Assembly: GCA_002733105.1 (NCBI GenBank)
Contig: NVUI01000012.1
Location: 11,444-48,863, forward strand
Direction: 5' to 3'
Length of the DNA stretch: 37,420 bases
Source: Methylophaga sp.
GTDB lineage: Bacteria; Pseudomonadota; Gammaproteobacteria; Nitrosococcales; Methylophagaceae
In this document: positions 10,216-19,249 of the stretch, one piece after another
How positions within the stretch are numbered: position 1 is the first letter of the stretch
Layout: each line of letters begins with the position of its first letter
Program-made: the position numbers and the translations under genes
The notes under the pieces: model-generated
Told to the model about the DNA's origin: nothing
Seen by the model: only the letters and a program-made list of their open reading frames with translations
Database searches by the model: none

Positions 10216-10244
10216 AGGCCAGACAAATTGTCTGGCCTTTTTTT
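10216..10244 (+). terminator. Strong rho-independent terminator
   Basis: AGGCCAGACAAATTGTCTGGCCT followed by TTTTTT. Confidence 0.85.
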
Positions 10245-10390
10245 ATGAATTACATCATAATCAATCAGGTTAGGCGAGCCATGTCTGAGAGTCTCTAGTT
10301 ACAATTGCCGTCTATCTTTTACCTTTGTTGATACCTGCACTCATTGAGTGTGAAAATCTATACTTTTCAATATAGACGGAATGTGATTTT

Positions 10391-11167
10391 ATGATAAAAT
10401 TCAATTGGATAGGGCGATACTGGGTGGTAGTAACCTTGTTGATATCCATGTCTGCCACAACGAATGCCGAAGACCTTGAGCATGCAATAGATACGCAAGT
10501 AAAGACTGATATTGCAGCACAAAAATCTCAACAGCAGATTGATAATCTAGCCGATGAAACGACTCAAATGCTAGTGGAATACCGGGAAGTATTAAGGCAA
10601 ACAGATAGCCTACGAGTCTATAACGATCAGCTTGATAAGTTAGTCACATCACAAAAAAAAGAATTAGAATCTATCAAAGGTCAATTACGTAATATTGAAA
10701 CAACACGGCGAGATATTGTGCCATTAATGCTGAAAATGATTGAAGTAATGGCGCAGTTTGTGGCATTAGATCTACCTTTTTTACCAGAAGAGCGCCAATC
10801 AAGAGTCATTCAGTTACAAACATTAATGGAACGTGCTGATGTTACATTAGCAGAGAAATATCGCCGTATCCTTGAAGCCTATCAAGTTGAAACTGAGTAC
10901 GGTCGCACAATTGAGGCTTACCAAGATGAATTAACAATAGATGACAATACGCGAACGGTTGATTTTCTTCGTATTGGTCGGGTGAGCTTGTATTACATGA
11001 CATTAGATGGGCAAGAAGTTGGTTTATGGGACTCATTGTCAAAACAATGGCAACAATTAGATGATGAATATCGCCCATCAATTAGCCAAGGATTAAAAGT
11101 GGCAAGAAAACAGTTGCCACCAGACTTATTGGTGTTACCCGTTAAAACCAGTGAGGTGACGGAATGA
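10391..11167 (+). CDS. DUF3450 family protein of a TonB2-type system
   Basis: Signal peptide plus coiled-coil (AQKSQQQIDNLADETTQMLVEYREVLRQTDSLRVYNDQL) and conserved C-terminal IGRVSLYYMTLDGQEVGLWD; first gene of the exbB/exbD/tonB cluster. Confidence 0.85.
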   Translation: MIKFNWIGRYWVVVTLLISMSATTNAEDLEHAIDTQVKTDIAAQKSQQQIDNLADETTQMLVEYREVLRQTDSLRVYNDQLDKLVTSQKKELESIKGQLRNIETTRRDIVPLMLKMIEVMAQFVALDLPFLPEERQSRVIQLQTLMERADVTLAEKYRRILEAYQVETEYGRTIEAYQDELTIDDNTRTVDFLRIGRVSLYYMTLDGQEVGLWDSLSKQWQQLDDEYRPSISQGLKVARKQLPPDLLVLPVKTSEVTE

Positions 11168-12522
11168 AAATGATCATCTCAACATTACTTGCCTTTTTTC
11201 TGTTGGCACCCGTACAGGCGGCAGATAAACCTGCTGACTTGGATGCACTGCTAAAACAAGTTAAACGTGAAAGTATATTAGAACAACAGCAAAATAAATT
11301 ACGTGAAGCAGCGTTTGTCACAGCCCGTGATGATCAAGCTAAAATATTGGCAGAAGCAAAAGCGCAATTAGCCTTTGAAGAACAACGAACGGCATTACTT
11401 AATCAGTCTTTTCAAGATTATGAAACAGCATTAGTCGTAAAAGAGGGTGTATTACAAGAAAAATCAGGCTCATTGGGTGAATTATTTGGCACAGTTCGCC
11501 AAATGGCAAATGATAGCCGAGCGGTTGTAGAAAACTCTATGACCTCCGCGTATAAACCAAATCGTGGTCAGTTTTTAGCTTCTCTAGCAGAACGAAAACA
11601 ACAGCCAACCATTGGAGAATTACGTGATTTTTGGCTGTTATTACAAGAAGAAATGACCGAGTCAGGTAAAATTAGCCGTTTTTTAGTGCCGGTAATTACT
11701 GCAGCGGGTCAGGTTGAAGAGCAGAAAGTGACTCGTATTGGTGTATTTACAGCCTTTAGTGAAGGTAAATTTTTACGATATTTACCAGAAACTGGAAATT
11801 TAGTAGAACTTGGTCGCCAGCCTGTAGAACGTTTACGAAGTTTAGTGGCTGATTTTGAATCTACCACAGATGCATCAATACAACCTGTTGTTATTGATCC
11901 TACCCGTGGCGCTATTTTAGCCTTGCTGGTACAAGCTCCTGATTTGAAAGAGCGTATTGAGCAAGGCGGTTGGATCGGTTTTATCATTCTTGGTCTGGGG
12001 GCCTTGGGATTGATAATTGCGATAGAGCGATTTATTAGTCTAACGCTGATAGGGCGGGGGGTAGCTAGGCAGCAAGCACAAAAAGAAGCGAGTCTGAAGA
12101 ACCCACTAGGCCGAATTCTATCCGTTTACAGCGCGACAGTAGCTCAGGATGTTGAGACATTAGCATTAAAGTTAGATGAAGCTATTTTACGTGAGATCCC
12201 CAAAATAGAGCGAGGGTTGATTACAATTGCTATTTTAGCGGCAATTTCACCAATGTTAGGGCTTTTAGGTACGGTTTCCGGCATGATTGAAACATTTCAG
12301 TCTATTACCCTCTTTGGTACTGGCGATCCAAAACTGATGTCAGGCGGTATTTCTCAAGCTTTAGTGACAACAGAGTTAGGCCTTGCCGTGGCTATTCCGT
12401 TGCTGTTGATCCATGGTTTATTGTCAAGCAAGAGCAACCGGTTGGTGCATATTTTAGATGAGGAAAGTGCGGCGTTAGTAGCACGTAATGCAGAAGAGCA
12501 GAATGGAATTAATCACCAATAA
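11164..12522 (+). CDS. MotA/TolQ/ExbB proton channel family protein, TtpC-like with long periplasmic N-terminal domain
   Basis: Signal peptide, long coiled-coil periplasmic region, C-terminal ExbB domain (ISPMLGLLGTVSGMIETFQSITLFGTGDPKLMSGGISQALVTTELGLAVAIPLLL). Confidence 0.9.
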   Translation: MKMIISTLLAFFLLAPVQAADKPADLDALLKQVKRESILEQQQNKLREAAFVTARDDQAKILAEAKAQLAFEEQRTALLNQSFQDYETALVVKEGVLQEKSGSLGELFGTVRQMANDSRAVVENSMTSAYKPNRGQFLASLAERKQQPTIGELRDFWLLLQEEMTESGKISRFLVPVITAAGQVEEQKVTRIGVFTAFSEGKFLRYLPETGNLVELGRQPVERLRSLVADFESTTDASIQPVVIDPTRGAILALLVQAPDLKERIEQGGWIGFIILGLGALGLIIAIERFISLTLIGRGVARQQAQKEASLKNPLGRILSVYSATVAQDVETLALKLDEAILREIPKIERGLITIAILAAISPMLGLLGTVSGMIETFQSITLFGTGDPKLMSGGISQALVTTELGLAVAIPLLLIHGLLSSKSNRLVHILDEESAALVARNAEEQNGINHQ

Positions 12523-13027
12523 TCTCTTTAATATTCAACTGCTAATGGAAAATGGTGGCCTAGTACTATGGGTGATTTTGATTGTCTCAGTATTGATGTG
12601 GACGCTGATTATAGAGCGCTACCTGTTCATTTACATTATACATCCAACACAGGTTAAAAATTTAATTGCTAGTTGGCAGCAAAGGCCAGAACGACGTAGT
12701 TGGTATGCACAAAAAATTCGCCAAGGTATGATTGCTAAAAGTACTTCGGCATTAAAACAATATTTGATCATTATTCGAACATTAATTGCAGCGTTACCCA
12801 TGTTGGGTCTACTCGGTACGGTAGATGGCATGATTCAAACATTTGATGTATTGACGGCTTTTGGTACTGGTAATGCTCGAGGCATGGCGGGCGGAATTTC
12901 TGTTGCATTGATTACGACGATGGGTGGATTACTAGCAGCCTTGTCTGGTATGTATTTCATTACCCAGCTTGAACAACGTGTGACAAGGGATGTGGATAAT
13001 GTTGCTGATGCCTTACGACGAGACTGA
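12503..13027 (+). CDS. exbB: ExbB-family proton channel protein (ExbB2-like)
   Basis: LPMLGLLGTVDGMIQTFDVLTAFGTGNARGMAGGISVALITTMGGLLAALSGMYF. Track start is 12488; ATG at 12503 (after AGAAGAG) is the preferred start. Confidence 0.88.
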   Translation: MELITNNLFNIQLLMENGGLVLWVILIVSVLMWTLIIERYLFIYIIHPTQVKNLIASWQQRPERRSWYAQKIRQGMIAKSTSALKQYLIIIRTLIAALPMLGLLGTVDGMIQTFDVLTAFGTGNARGMAGGISVALITTMGGLLAALSGMYFITQLEQRVTRDVDNVADALRRD

Positions 13028-13043
13028 AGGAACTTAGATAATT

Positions 13044-13451
13044 ATGAGAAACCGACATTCGCGTCGCCAAAGCGGCGCAATAGCTGAAGTTAATATGACA
13101 CCATTAATTGATATGGTATTTATTTTACTGATCTTTTTTATTGTGACCACCTCATTTGTAAAAGAAACAGGTGTTGATGTCAGTCGCCCCTCTGCTAAGA
13201 CAGCCGTTAAAAAAGAATTAGCTAACATTCTAATTTCTATCACCCCCAATGGTGAGATATGGATGGATAAACGGCAGATTGATCGACGTGCAGTAAGAGC
13301 AAATGTTGAACGAATGCATGCAGAAAACCCAGAAGGATCAGTGATTATTTTGGCAGATAAAGAATCTAAAACCGGTTTATTAATTGAAGTAATGGATCAA
13401 GCACGATTAGCGGGCGTAGCTAATGTATCTATTGCTGCACAACGTGATTAA
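13044..13451 (+). CDS. exbD: ExbD/TolR-family biopolymer transport protein
   Basis: AIAEVNMTPLIDMVFILLIFFIVTTSFVKETGVDVSRP is the canonical ExbD N-terminal TM region with conserved Asp. Confidence 0.92.
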   Translation: MRNRHSRRQSGAIAEVNMTPLIDMVFILLIFFIVTTSFVKETGVDVSRPSAKTAVKKELANILISITPNGEIWMDKRQIDRRAVRANVERMHAENPEGSVIILADKESKTGLLIEVMDQARLAGVANVSIAAQRD

Positions 13452-13463
13452 AGGCAAGAATTT

Positions 13464-14126
13464 ATGCGTTTAATCATTGGTTTAATGATGGCCATATTAG
13501 TGAATATTGGATTATTCACTTTAATGCAGCAAATGACCACTGCAAATAGTGTAGATCGCAGAGTGACAGAAGATATTCGTTTGTTAGATTTTGTACGTTT
13601 AAAACGTGAAAATAGAATAGAAACGAAAAAGCGGGAGTTGCCCAAAAAACCACCACCACCCCAAAAACCACCACCACCACCAAAAACACCAGTATTACAA
13701 GCAAAAAAACCTAAGGCTCCTACACCTAAGTTAGATGTGCCACAAATTGATGTGCCATTAAATATTGCTGGAGGCCCTTATTTAGGAGATTTCGCCACTG
13801 GGCCCAAAGTAGCTCCTGCTGCTCCAGCTGCGCCTGTCGTTGTACCTGTGATGGATGATGAGGTGATTCCCTTGGTGCGAATTCCACCTCGATACCCACG
13901 TAGTGCTTCACGAAGAGGTATTGAAGGTGTTGTGGTCGTGTCCTTCACTATTACAAAAGATGGCCAAGTAACAAATCCAATCGTGGAAAGTGCTAAGCCA
14001 GAAAACACCTTCAATAAAGCGGCATTAAAAGCTATTTTGAAATGGAAATTCAAACCAAAGATTGTGGGTGGTAAGCCTGTTGAGCGTCAAGCAACACAAG
14101 AAATTGAATTTAAGTTGGCGAAATAA
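13464..14126 (+). CDS. tonB: Energy transducer TonB
   Basis: N-terminal TM, Pro-rich KKPPPPQKPPPPPKTP, C-terminal TonB domain YPRSASRRGIEGVVVVSFTITKDGQVTNPIVESAKPENTFNKAALKAILKWKFKP. Confidence 0.92.
   Translation: MRLIIGLMMAILVNIGLFTLMQQMTTANSVDRRVTEDIRLLDFVRLKRENRIETKKRELPKKPPPPQKPPPPPKTPVLQAKKPKAPTPKLDVPQIDVPLNIAGGPYLGDFATGPKVAPAAPAAPVVVPVMDDEVIPLVRIPPRYPRSASRRGIEGVVVVSFTITKDGQVTNPIVESAKPENTFNKAALKAILKWKFKPKIVGGKPVERQATQEIEFKLAK
13650..13691 (+). repeat. CCA-rich low-complexity tract coding for the TonB proline-rich segment
   Basis: CCACCACCACCCCAAAAACCACCACCACCACCAAAAACACCA. Confidence 0.8.
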
Positions 14127-15359
14127 ATGATGAGATTGTCAAATTTAAAAATGTGGGTTGTTGTGTTGGTGATATTCACTTCAATGACCATAACTGCCAA
14201 AGATGATAGCCAGTATTTATTGACTGAAAAAACATACAAAATACTGAACGATACGCAGCAATTAATGGCTGTGGAACAATATGAGAAAGCAGAAACAAAA
14301 CTGAGAGCATTGTTAGATAAAACAGCATCAGATTCATATGATAGAGCTGTAGTGCAGCAAACGTTGGGTTATTTGTATTCATCTCAACAAGATTATAAAA
14401 AGGCCAGTAGCCTTTTTCAGCAGGCACTTGATTCTAATGCTTTACCTGAAAAAGTAAGCCATAATTTGCAGTATAATTTGGCACAGTTGTTAATGGCCGA
14501 TGAGCAATATAAAGCAGGAATTTCATTATTAGAAGCCTGGTTAAAAGATGAAGTCTCGCCCCCCAATAGTGTAAATGTCCTATTAGCTAGCGCCTATTAT
14601 CGAGTAAAAAACTACTCACAAACAGTTACATATATTCAACTTGCGATTAACAATGATAAATCGGCAAAAGAGGCTTGGTATCAAATATTGTTATCTGCAC
14701 ATTTAGAACTGCAACAATATCAGTCTGCTATTAAAGTGTTGGAAACTTTGATCCCTCTTTATCCGTATCAAAAAATATATTGGGGTCAACTATCAGCGTT
14801 GTATTTAAAGCAAAATAAAGAATTTACTGCTTTAGCGGTGAAAATGTTGGCGCAACGTTTAGAATTAGGTGATAGCAAAATATTGGTTAGCCTAGCAGAT
14901 ATGTACCGCTATCTACATATTCCATACAAATCAGCACAATTGCTGATAAAAGGCATGGAAAGTGGTGGAGTTGAGGCAAATTATAAAAACCTTAATCGTT
15001 TAGCAGATAGTTGGTTAGCAGCTCAAGAAGGGCAAAAAGCGGCAGATGTATTGCAACAAGTGGCTAAGCTTGATGACACGGGAGAATCTGATCTGAAATA
15101 TGGGCGAGTGCTTTTTGGCCTAGAACAATGGCAGAAAGCGACTGAGCCATTATTGAAAAGTTTACAGAAGTTGACCGGTAGAAAAGTAGGCTCTGCTGCA
15201 TTACTTTTAGGCATGGCACAATTTCATGCAGGCCAATTGGCAGAAGCTAAGGTGATGTTTACCAAAGCGGTAGCATTTGATAATGAGCGGAATCAGGCGG
15301 GACAGTGGTTGCGACATATAGAAAGACAGCTTGAGGAGCAGACCATTGAACAGTCGTGA
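14127..15359 (+). CDS. TPR-repeat protein associated with TonB2-type system
   Basis: Signal peptide and repeated TPR-like units (AVVQQTLGYLYSSQQDYKKASSLFQQALDSNALPEKVSHNLQYNLAQLLMADEQYKAG); immediately follows tonB. Confidence 0.82.
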   Translation: MMRLSNLKMWVVVLVIFTSMTITAKDDSQYLLTEKTYKILNDTQQLMAVEQYEKAETKLRALLDKTASDSYDRAVVQQTLGYLYSSQQDYKKASSLFQQALDSNALPEKVSHNLQYNLAQLLMADEQYKAGISLLEAWLKDEVSPPNSVNVLLASAYYRVKNYSQTVTYIQLAINNDKSAKEAWYQILLSAHLELQQYQSAIKVLETLIPLYPYQKIYWGQLSALYLKQNKEFTALAVKMLAQRLELGDSKILVSLADMYRYLHIPYKSAQLLIKGMESGGVEANYKNLNRLADSWLAAQEGQKAADVLQQVAKLDDTGESDLKYGRVLFGLEQWQKATEPLLKSLQKLTGRKVGSAALLLGMAQFHAGQLAEAKVMFTKAVAFDNERNQAGQWLRHIERQLEEQTIEQS

Positions 15360-15909
15360 ACAACTTAAACAACAGTTGGTGCTGCATTATCTTTGGTTAA
15401 GACAATATGGTTGTAATGACTCTCATAGTGGCAATGCCTCATTTCGCTGGCATGATGAAATCTGGATAACGCCAACAGGCTGTTGTGCTGATACATTACA
15501 TGTTGATGATCTGGTCAAGTGTCACATTGATGGTTCAATGGAACAAGGTGCATCACTAGATGCACCACTACATATCCAAGTCTATCAAAAAAATCCCGAT
15601 GCTAGAGCGGTTATTCATAGTCATAACCCGCACACCGTTGCCATGACACTAAAAGGTGATGACTTTGTGCCTATTGATTTTGAAGGGCAATATTATTTTC
15701 CTGTTGTGCCGGTAATGACTATTGCCTACCAACATTATGTCGAAAAATCTCCTGTGGCTGTTGCTAATGTATTAGCAAAACACAAAGCGACGGTGGTTCA
15801 AGGTCATGGTGTTTATACCTGTGCAGAGAATATAAATCTTGCTTACAAATGGACTTGCTCAGTTGAGTTGTCAGCAAAAACAGCATGGTTAGCTGCTCAG
15901 GTTTTATAA
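15346..15909 (+). CDS. Class II aldolase/adducin family protein
   Basis: GNASFRWHDEIWITPTGC, DAPLHIQVYQKNPDARAVIHSHNPHTVAMTL (metal His pair), QGHGVYTCAENINLAYKWTCSVELSAKTA. Likely TTG start at 15346 with SD GAGGAG; track start TTG 15331. Confidence 0.85.
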   Translation: MNSREQLKQQLVLHYLWLRQYGCNDSHSGNASFRWHDEIWITPTGCCADTLHVDDLVKCHIDGSMEQGASLDAPLHIQVYQKNPDARAVIHSHNPHTVAMTLKGDDFVPIDFEGQYYFPVVPVMTIAYQHYVEKSPVAVANVLAKHKATVVQGHGVYTCAENINLAYKWTCSVELSAKTAWLAAQVL

Positions 15910-15932
15910 ATTATTATTTATTTAGTAACGAT

Positions 15933-15975
15933 TGGCCTTTTAAAATGTCTATTCGTTTTGAATCTCAAAAGGCCA
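15933..15975 (+). promoter_or_regulatory. Inverted repeat overlapping the putative ovoA Shine-Dalgarno
   Basis: TGGCCTTTT (15933-15941) ... AAAAGGCCA (15967-15975), perfect 9-bp arms with 25-nt spacer; the right arm holds the only SD-like sequence (AAAAGG) before ATG 15981. Confidence 0.55.
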
Positions 15976-15980
15976 TTTGA

Positions 15981-18086
15981 ATGTCATCCTCACAGTATTT
16001 AAGAACACCCCTGCTTACGGGTGATAATATTGAAGCTAAACGTAAGGAAATTGCCGCTTATTTTAATGCGACTTTTGAGCGGTATGAATCATTATTTGAA
16101 ACGTTAGCCGATGATCAGGCCTATTATCAACAAGCGATACCTCTTCGCCATCCATTAATTTTTTACTACGGACATACTGCCACATTTTTTGTTAATAAAC
16201 TGTTATTAGCCGGCTTAATAGAGCAACGTATAGATCCTAAATTTGAATCGATGTTTGCGATCGGTGTTGATGAGATGAGTTGGGATGATCTTGATGAGAC
16301 ACATTATGACTGGCCAACAGTGGCTGAGGTAACAGCTTATAGACAAGTGCTTAAACAAGTTATTAATACCATCATAGCAACAGCACCATTGAGTTTGCCT
16401 ATTAATTGGCAAAGCCCATGGTGGACTATTATGATGGGCATTGAGCATGAGCAAATTCATATTGAAACTTCGTCGGTTTTAATTCGTCAGCAAAGTTTGG
16501 ATTTAGTACAAACACATGACGCATGGCGGCCGTGGACAGAAACAGGTATCGCACCGGTGAATGAATTGGTGACTATTTCAGCAGGTAATATAGCGGTAGG
16601 TAAATCGGCCGACGATGTAATTTACGGTTGGGATAATGAATATGGCACGCATCAAGCTGAAATAAGTCAATTTCAAGCGAGCCAATTTCTAGTCAGTAAT
16701 CAACAGTTTCTTACTTTTATAGAGGCAGATGGTTATCTGGAAGACCAGTATTGGCTAGAAGAAGGTTTGCAATGGAAAAATTTTTCTAAAGCCCGTCATC
16801 CAACATTTTGGCAGCAAACAGAACAAGGCTGGCAGTTACGGTTAATGACTGAAATAGTCACGATGCCTTGGGATTGGCCGGTTGAAATCAATTATCATGA
16901 AGCTAAAGCATTCTGTAATTGGAAGGCAGCTCAAACAGGGCTGGCAGTACGATTGCCAACAGAAGATGAATGGTATCGAATTTATGATTATGCCGGTGTG
17001 GAAGAGTTAACAACAGCACAAGCATCTGCCAATATACATGGTGACTATATGTCATCACCTTGCCCCGTTAATCATTTTGCTCATGGAGAGCTATATGATG
17101 TTGTCGGCAATGTGTGGCAATGGACTGAAACACCTATTTATCCGCTTGATGGCTTCCAAGTGCATCCACTCTATGATGATTTCACCATGCCAACATATGA
17201 TGGTCGGCATAATTTATTTAAAGGTGGCTCATGGATATCAAGTGGCAACGAGAGTCGTAAGGCGGCGCGTTATGCCTTTCGCAAACATTTTTTTCAACAT
17301 GCGGGCTTTCGATATGTTGTTGCAGAGGAACTTGAGGAGCAAGTCGTGTCGAATTATGAAAATGATAAAATGTTATCCGAATATGCTGAATTTCATTATG
17401 GCGATAGCTATTTTGATGTGGATAATTTCCCTCAAGCTTTAGCGAATATTGCGATTGAAGCCTTAGGTGATAAGCCTGCTGGTAAAGCATTAGATATTGG
17501 TTGTGCTGTAGGGCGTGCCAGTTTTGAATTAGCCAAGCATTTTGATCATGTGACCGGTATCGATTTTTCTGCACGACTGATCAATTTGGGTGTGCAACTG
17601 GCAGCACAAGGTGTGATCCGGTACAGCATTATGGATGAAGGTGAATTAATGCTTCATCGTGAACGTCGCTTAGAAGAATTAGGCCTAGCTTCAGTAGCAG
17701 ATAAAGTTGAATTTCTACAAGGTGATGCCTGTAATTTAAAAGCACATTTTAAGGGTTACGACTTAGTGTTAGCTGCTAATTTGATTGATCGCTTATATGA
17801 TCCCGCACTATTTTTATCTTCAATTCATCAGCGAATAAATTCGGGTGGACTATTGCTGATTGCGTCGCCTTACACTTGGTTAGAAGCTCACACTAAGAAA
17901 CAAGATTGGCTGGGCGGTATTAAAAAGGATGGTGAGAATGTGACCACCTTAGATGGATTAAAAGCCGTGTTGGAATCACATTTTGATTTAATGACGGCAC
18001 CCCAACAAGTTCCGTTTGTTATTCGTGAAACTAGCCGAAAATTTCAGCATACTTTATCTGATGTAACACTGTGGATTAAACGGTAA
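15981..18086 (+). CDS. ovoA: OvoA: 5-histidylcysteine sulfoxide synthase / mercaptohistidine N-methyltransferase (ovothiol A biosynthesis)
   Basis: N-terminal DinB-like iron site (PLRHPLIFYYGHTATFF; HEQIHIE = HX3HXE), central FGE-sulfatase domain (RLPTEDEWYRIYDYAG, VGNVWQWTETPIYPLDGF, FKGGSWISSGNESRKAARYAFRKHFFQHAGFRYV), C-terminal SAM methyltransferase (ALDIGCAVGRASFELAKHFDHVTGIDFS). Confidence 0.93.
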   Translation: MSSSQYLRTPLLTGDNIEAKRKEIAAYFNATFERYESLFETLADDQAYYQQAIPLRHPLIFYYGHTATFFVNKLLLAGLIEQRIDPKFESMFAIGVDEMSWDDLDETHYDWPTVAEVTAYRQVLKQVINTIIATAPLSLPINWQSPWWTIMMGIEHEQIHIETSSVLIRQQSLDLVQTHDAWRPWTETGIAPVNELVTISAGNIAVGKSADDVIYGWDNEYGTHQAEISQFQASQFLVSNQQFLTFIEADGYLEDQYWLEEGLQWKNFSKARHPTFWQQTEQGWQLRLMTEIVTMPWDWPVEINYHEAKAFCNWKAAQTGLAVRLPTEDEWYRIYDYAGVEELTTAQASANIHGDYMSSPCPVNHFAHGELYDVVGNVWQWTETPIYPLDGFQVHPLYDDFTMPTYDGRHNLFKGGSWISSGNESRKAARYAFRKHFFQHAGFRYVVAEELEEQVVSNYENDKMLSEYAEFHYGDSYFDVDNFPQALANIAIEALGDKPAGKALDIGCAVGRASFELAKHFDHVTGIDFSARLINLGVQLAAQGVIRYSIMDEGELMLHRERRLEELGLASVADKVEFLQGDACNLKAHFKGYDLVLAANLIDRLYDPALFLSSIHQRINSGGLLLIASPYTWLEAHTKKQDWLGGIKKDGENVTTLDGLKAVLESHFDLMTAPQQVPFVIRETSRKFQHTLSDVTLWIKR

Positions 18087-19249
18087 TGACAATAGACTTT
18101 GATCTGATCGTAGATCGAACAGGTTCTTCAAGTGTTAAATATGATGTATGTAAAGCTTATTTCGGTACAGACGATGTCACACCACTATGGATTGCTGATA
18201 TGGATTTTTCTGCGCCAGAGGCTGTGACACAAGCACTCATTGAACGTGCTCAGCATCCTATTTATGGTTATACCGCGTATCCAAATAGCTTATTTAATGC
18301 AATGCAGGATTGGTTTAAACATCGGCATAATTGGTCAATTGATCGGCAGTCTATTTTAATGTGCCCAGGTGTTGTGCCTTCTATGCATGCTGCTATTGAA
18401 GCACTGTCACAACCCGGTGATGGTGTCATTATACAACCACCTATTTATCCTCCCTTTGTTACTGCTGTGACAGAAACCGGTCGAAAATTAGTAGAAAACC
18501 CACTCAAATTGGAACAGGGTGTTTACACCATTGATTTTGATCATCTGGAACAGAGTGCGGCATCTGGTACCAAGCTATTAATATTGTGCTCACCACATAA
18601 TCCTGTGGGTAGAGTTTGGCAACAGCAAGAACTTGAATGTATCTTGGATATCGCGCGTCGTTATCAACTGACTATTATTTCTGATGAGATCCACGCTGAC
18701 CTAATTTATCCAGATCAGCGTCATATTCCCTTAGCCACATTAGCCGATGACGTTGCTATTGTGACTGCCGTGTCGCCCAGTAAAACATTTAATATTGCTG
18801 GCTTGGGCCTATCTTGTCTTGTTAGCAATGATAGACAACAATTGCGAGCGATCAGCAAAGTATTTGATAGTTGGCATATCAGTGCCAGCAACCCCTTTAG
18901 CATTGCGGCATTTGAAGCTGCATATCGTGATGGTGCGGCGTGGTTGGATGAACTCATGGGCTATGTAGATGAAACGCGTAGGCAGGTGAGTGAATTTGTT
19001 GAAAACAACCTAAAGCCGATAAAATTGATTGCTTCACAAGGCACTTATTTATTGTGGCTTGATTGTCGTGAAATGGCGATGAGCGATGATGAACTTAACT
19101 CATTTTTTATTGCTCAGGCTAAAGTGGGAATGAATCCAGGCATCAGTTTTGGTCAAGTAGGTAGTGGCTTTATGAGAATGAATATTGCTGCGCCAAGAAA
19201 AACAATATTAGATGCCTGCCAGCAGATAGCACAAGCTTTGATGAAGTAA
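18086..19249 (+). CDS. ovoB: MalY/PatB-type PLP-dependent C-S lyase, probable OvoB
   Basis: DVTPLWIADMDFSAPEAVTQALIERAQHPIYGYT, SPHNPVGRVW, SDEIHADLIY, SPSKTFNIAGLGLSC (PLP Lys); TAATG overlap with ovoA. Confidence 0.87.
   Translation: MTIDFDLIVDRTGSSSVKYDVCKAYFGTDDVTPLWIADMDFSAPEAVTQALIERAQHPIYGYTAYPNSLFNAMQDWFKHRHNWSIDRQSILMCPGVVPSMHAAIEALSQPGDGVIIQPPIYPPFVTAVTETGRKLVENPLKLEQGVYTIDFDHLEQSAASGTKLLILCSPHNPVGRVWQQQELECILDIARRYQLTIISDEIHADLIYPDQRHIPLATLADDVAIVTAVSPSKTFNIAGLGLSCLVSNDRQQLRAISKVFDSWHISASNPFSIAAFEAAYRDGAAWLDELMGYVDETRRQVSEFVENNLKPIKLIASQGTYLLWLDCREMAMSDDELNSFFIAQAKVGMNPGISFGQVGSGFMRMNIAAPRKTILDACQQIAQALMK

Noticed and set aside
13650-13691. CCA repeats as a possible CRISPR or phase-variable tract
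   Set aside because: No spacer structure; the repeat codes for the ordinary TonB proline-rich linker. Phase variation is unlikely because units are 3 nt and keep the frame.
13516-14053. Minus-strand ORFs opposite tonB, including a Val-rich peptide
   Set aside because: Produced by the complement of the proline-rich CCA tract; low complexity, no coding support.
15346-15909. Loss of catalytic Glu in the class II aldolase as evidence of a pseudoenzyme
   Set aside because: Asp at this position is also found in the AraD-type epimerase motif SSDTPTH, so it does not imply inactivation.
17038-17574. Alternate-frame 134-aa and antisense 118-aa ORFs within ovoA
   Set aside because: The OvoA frame is uninterrupted and conserved there; the alternatives have atypical composition.
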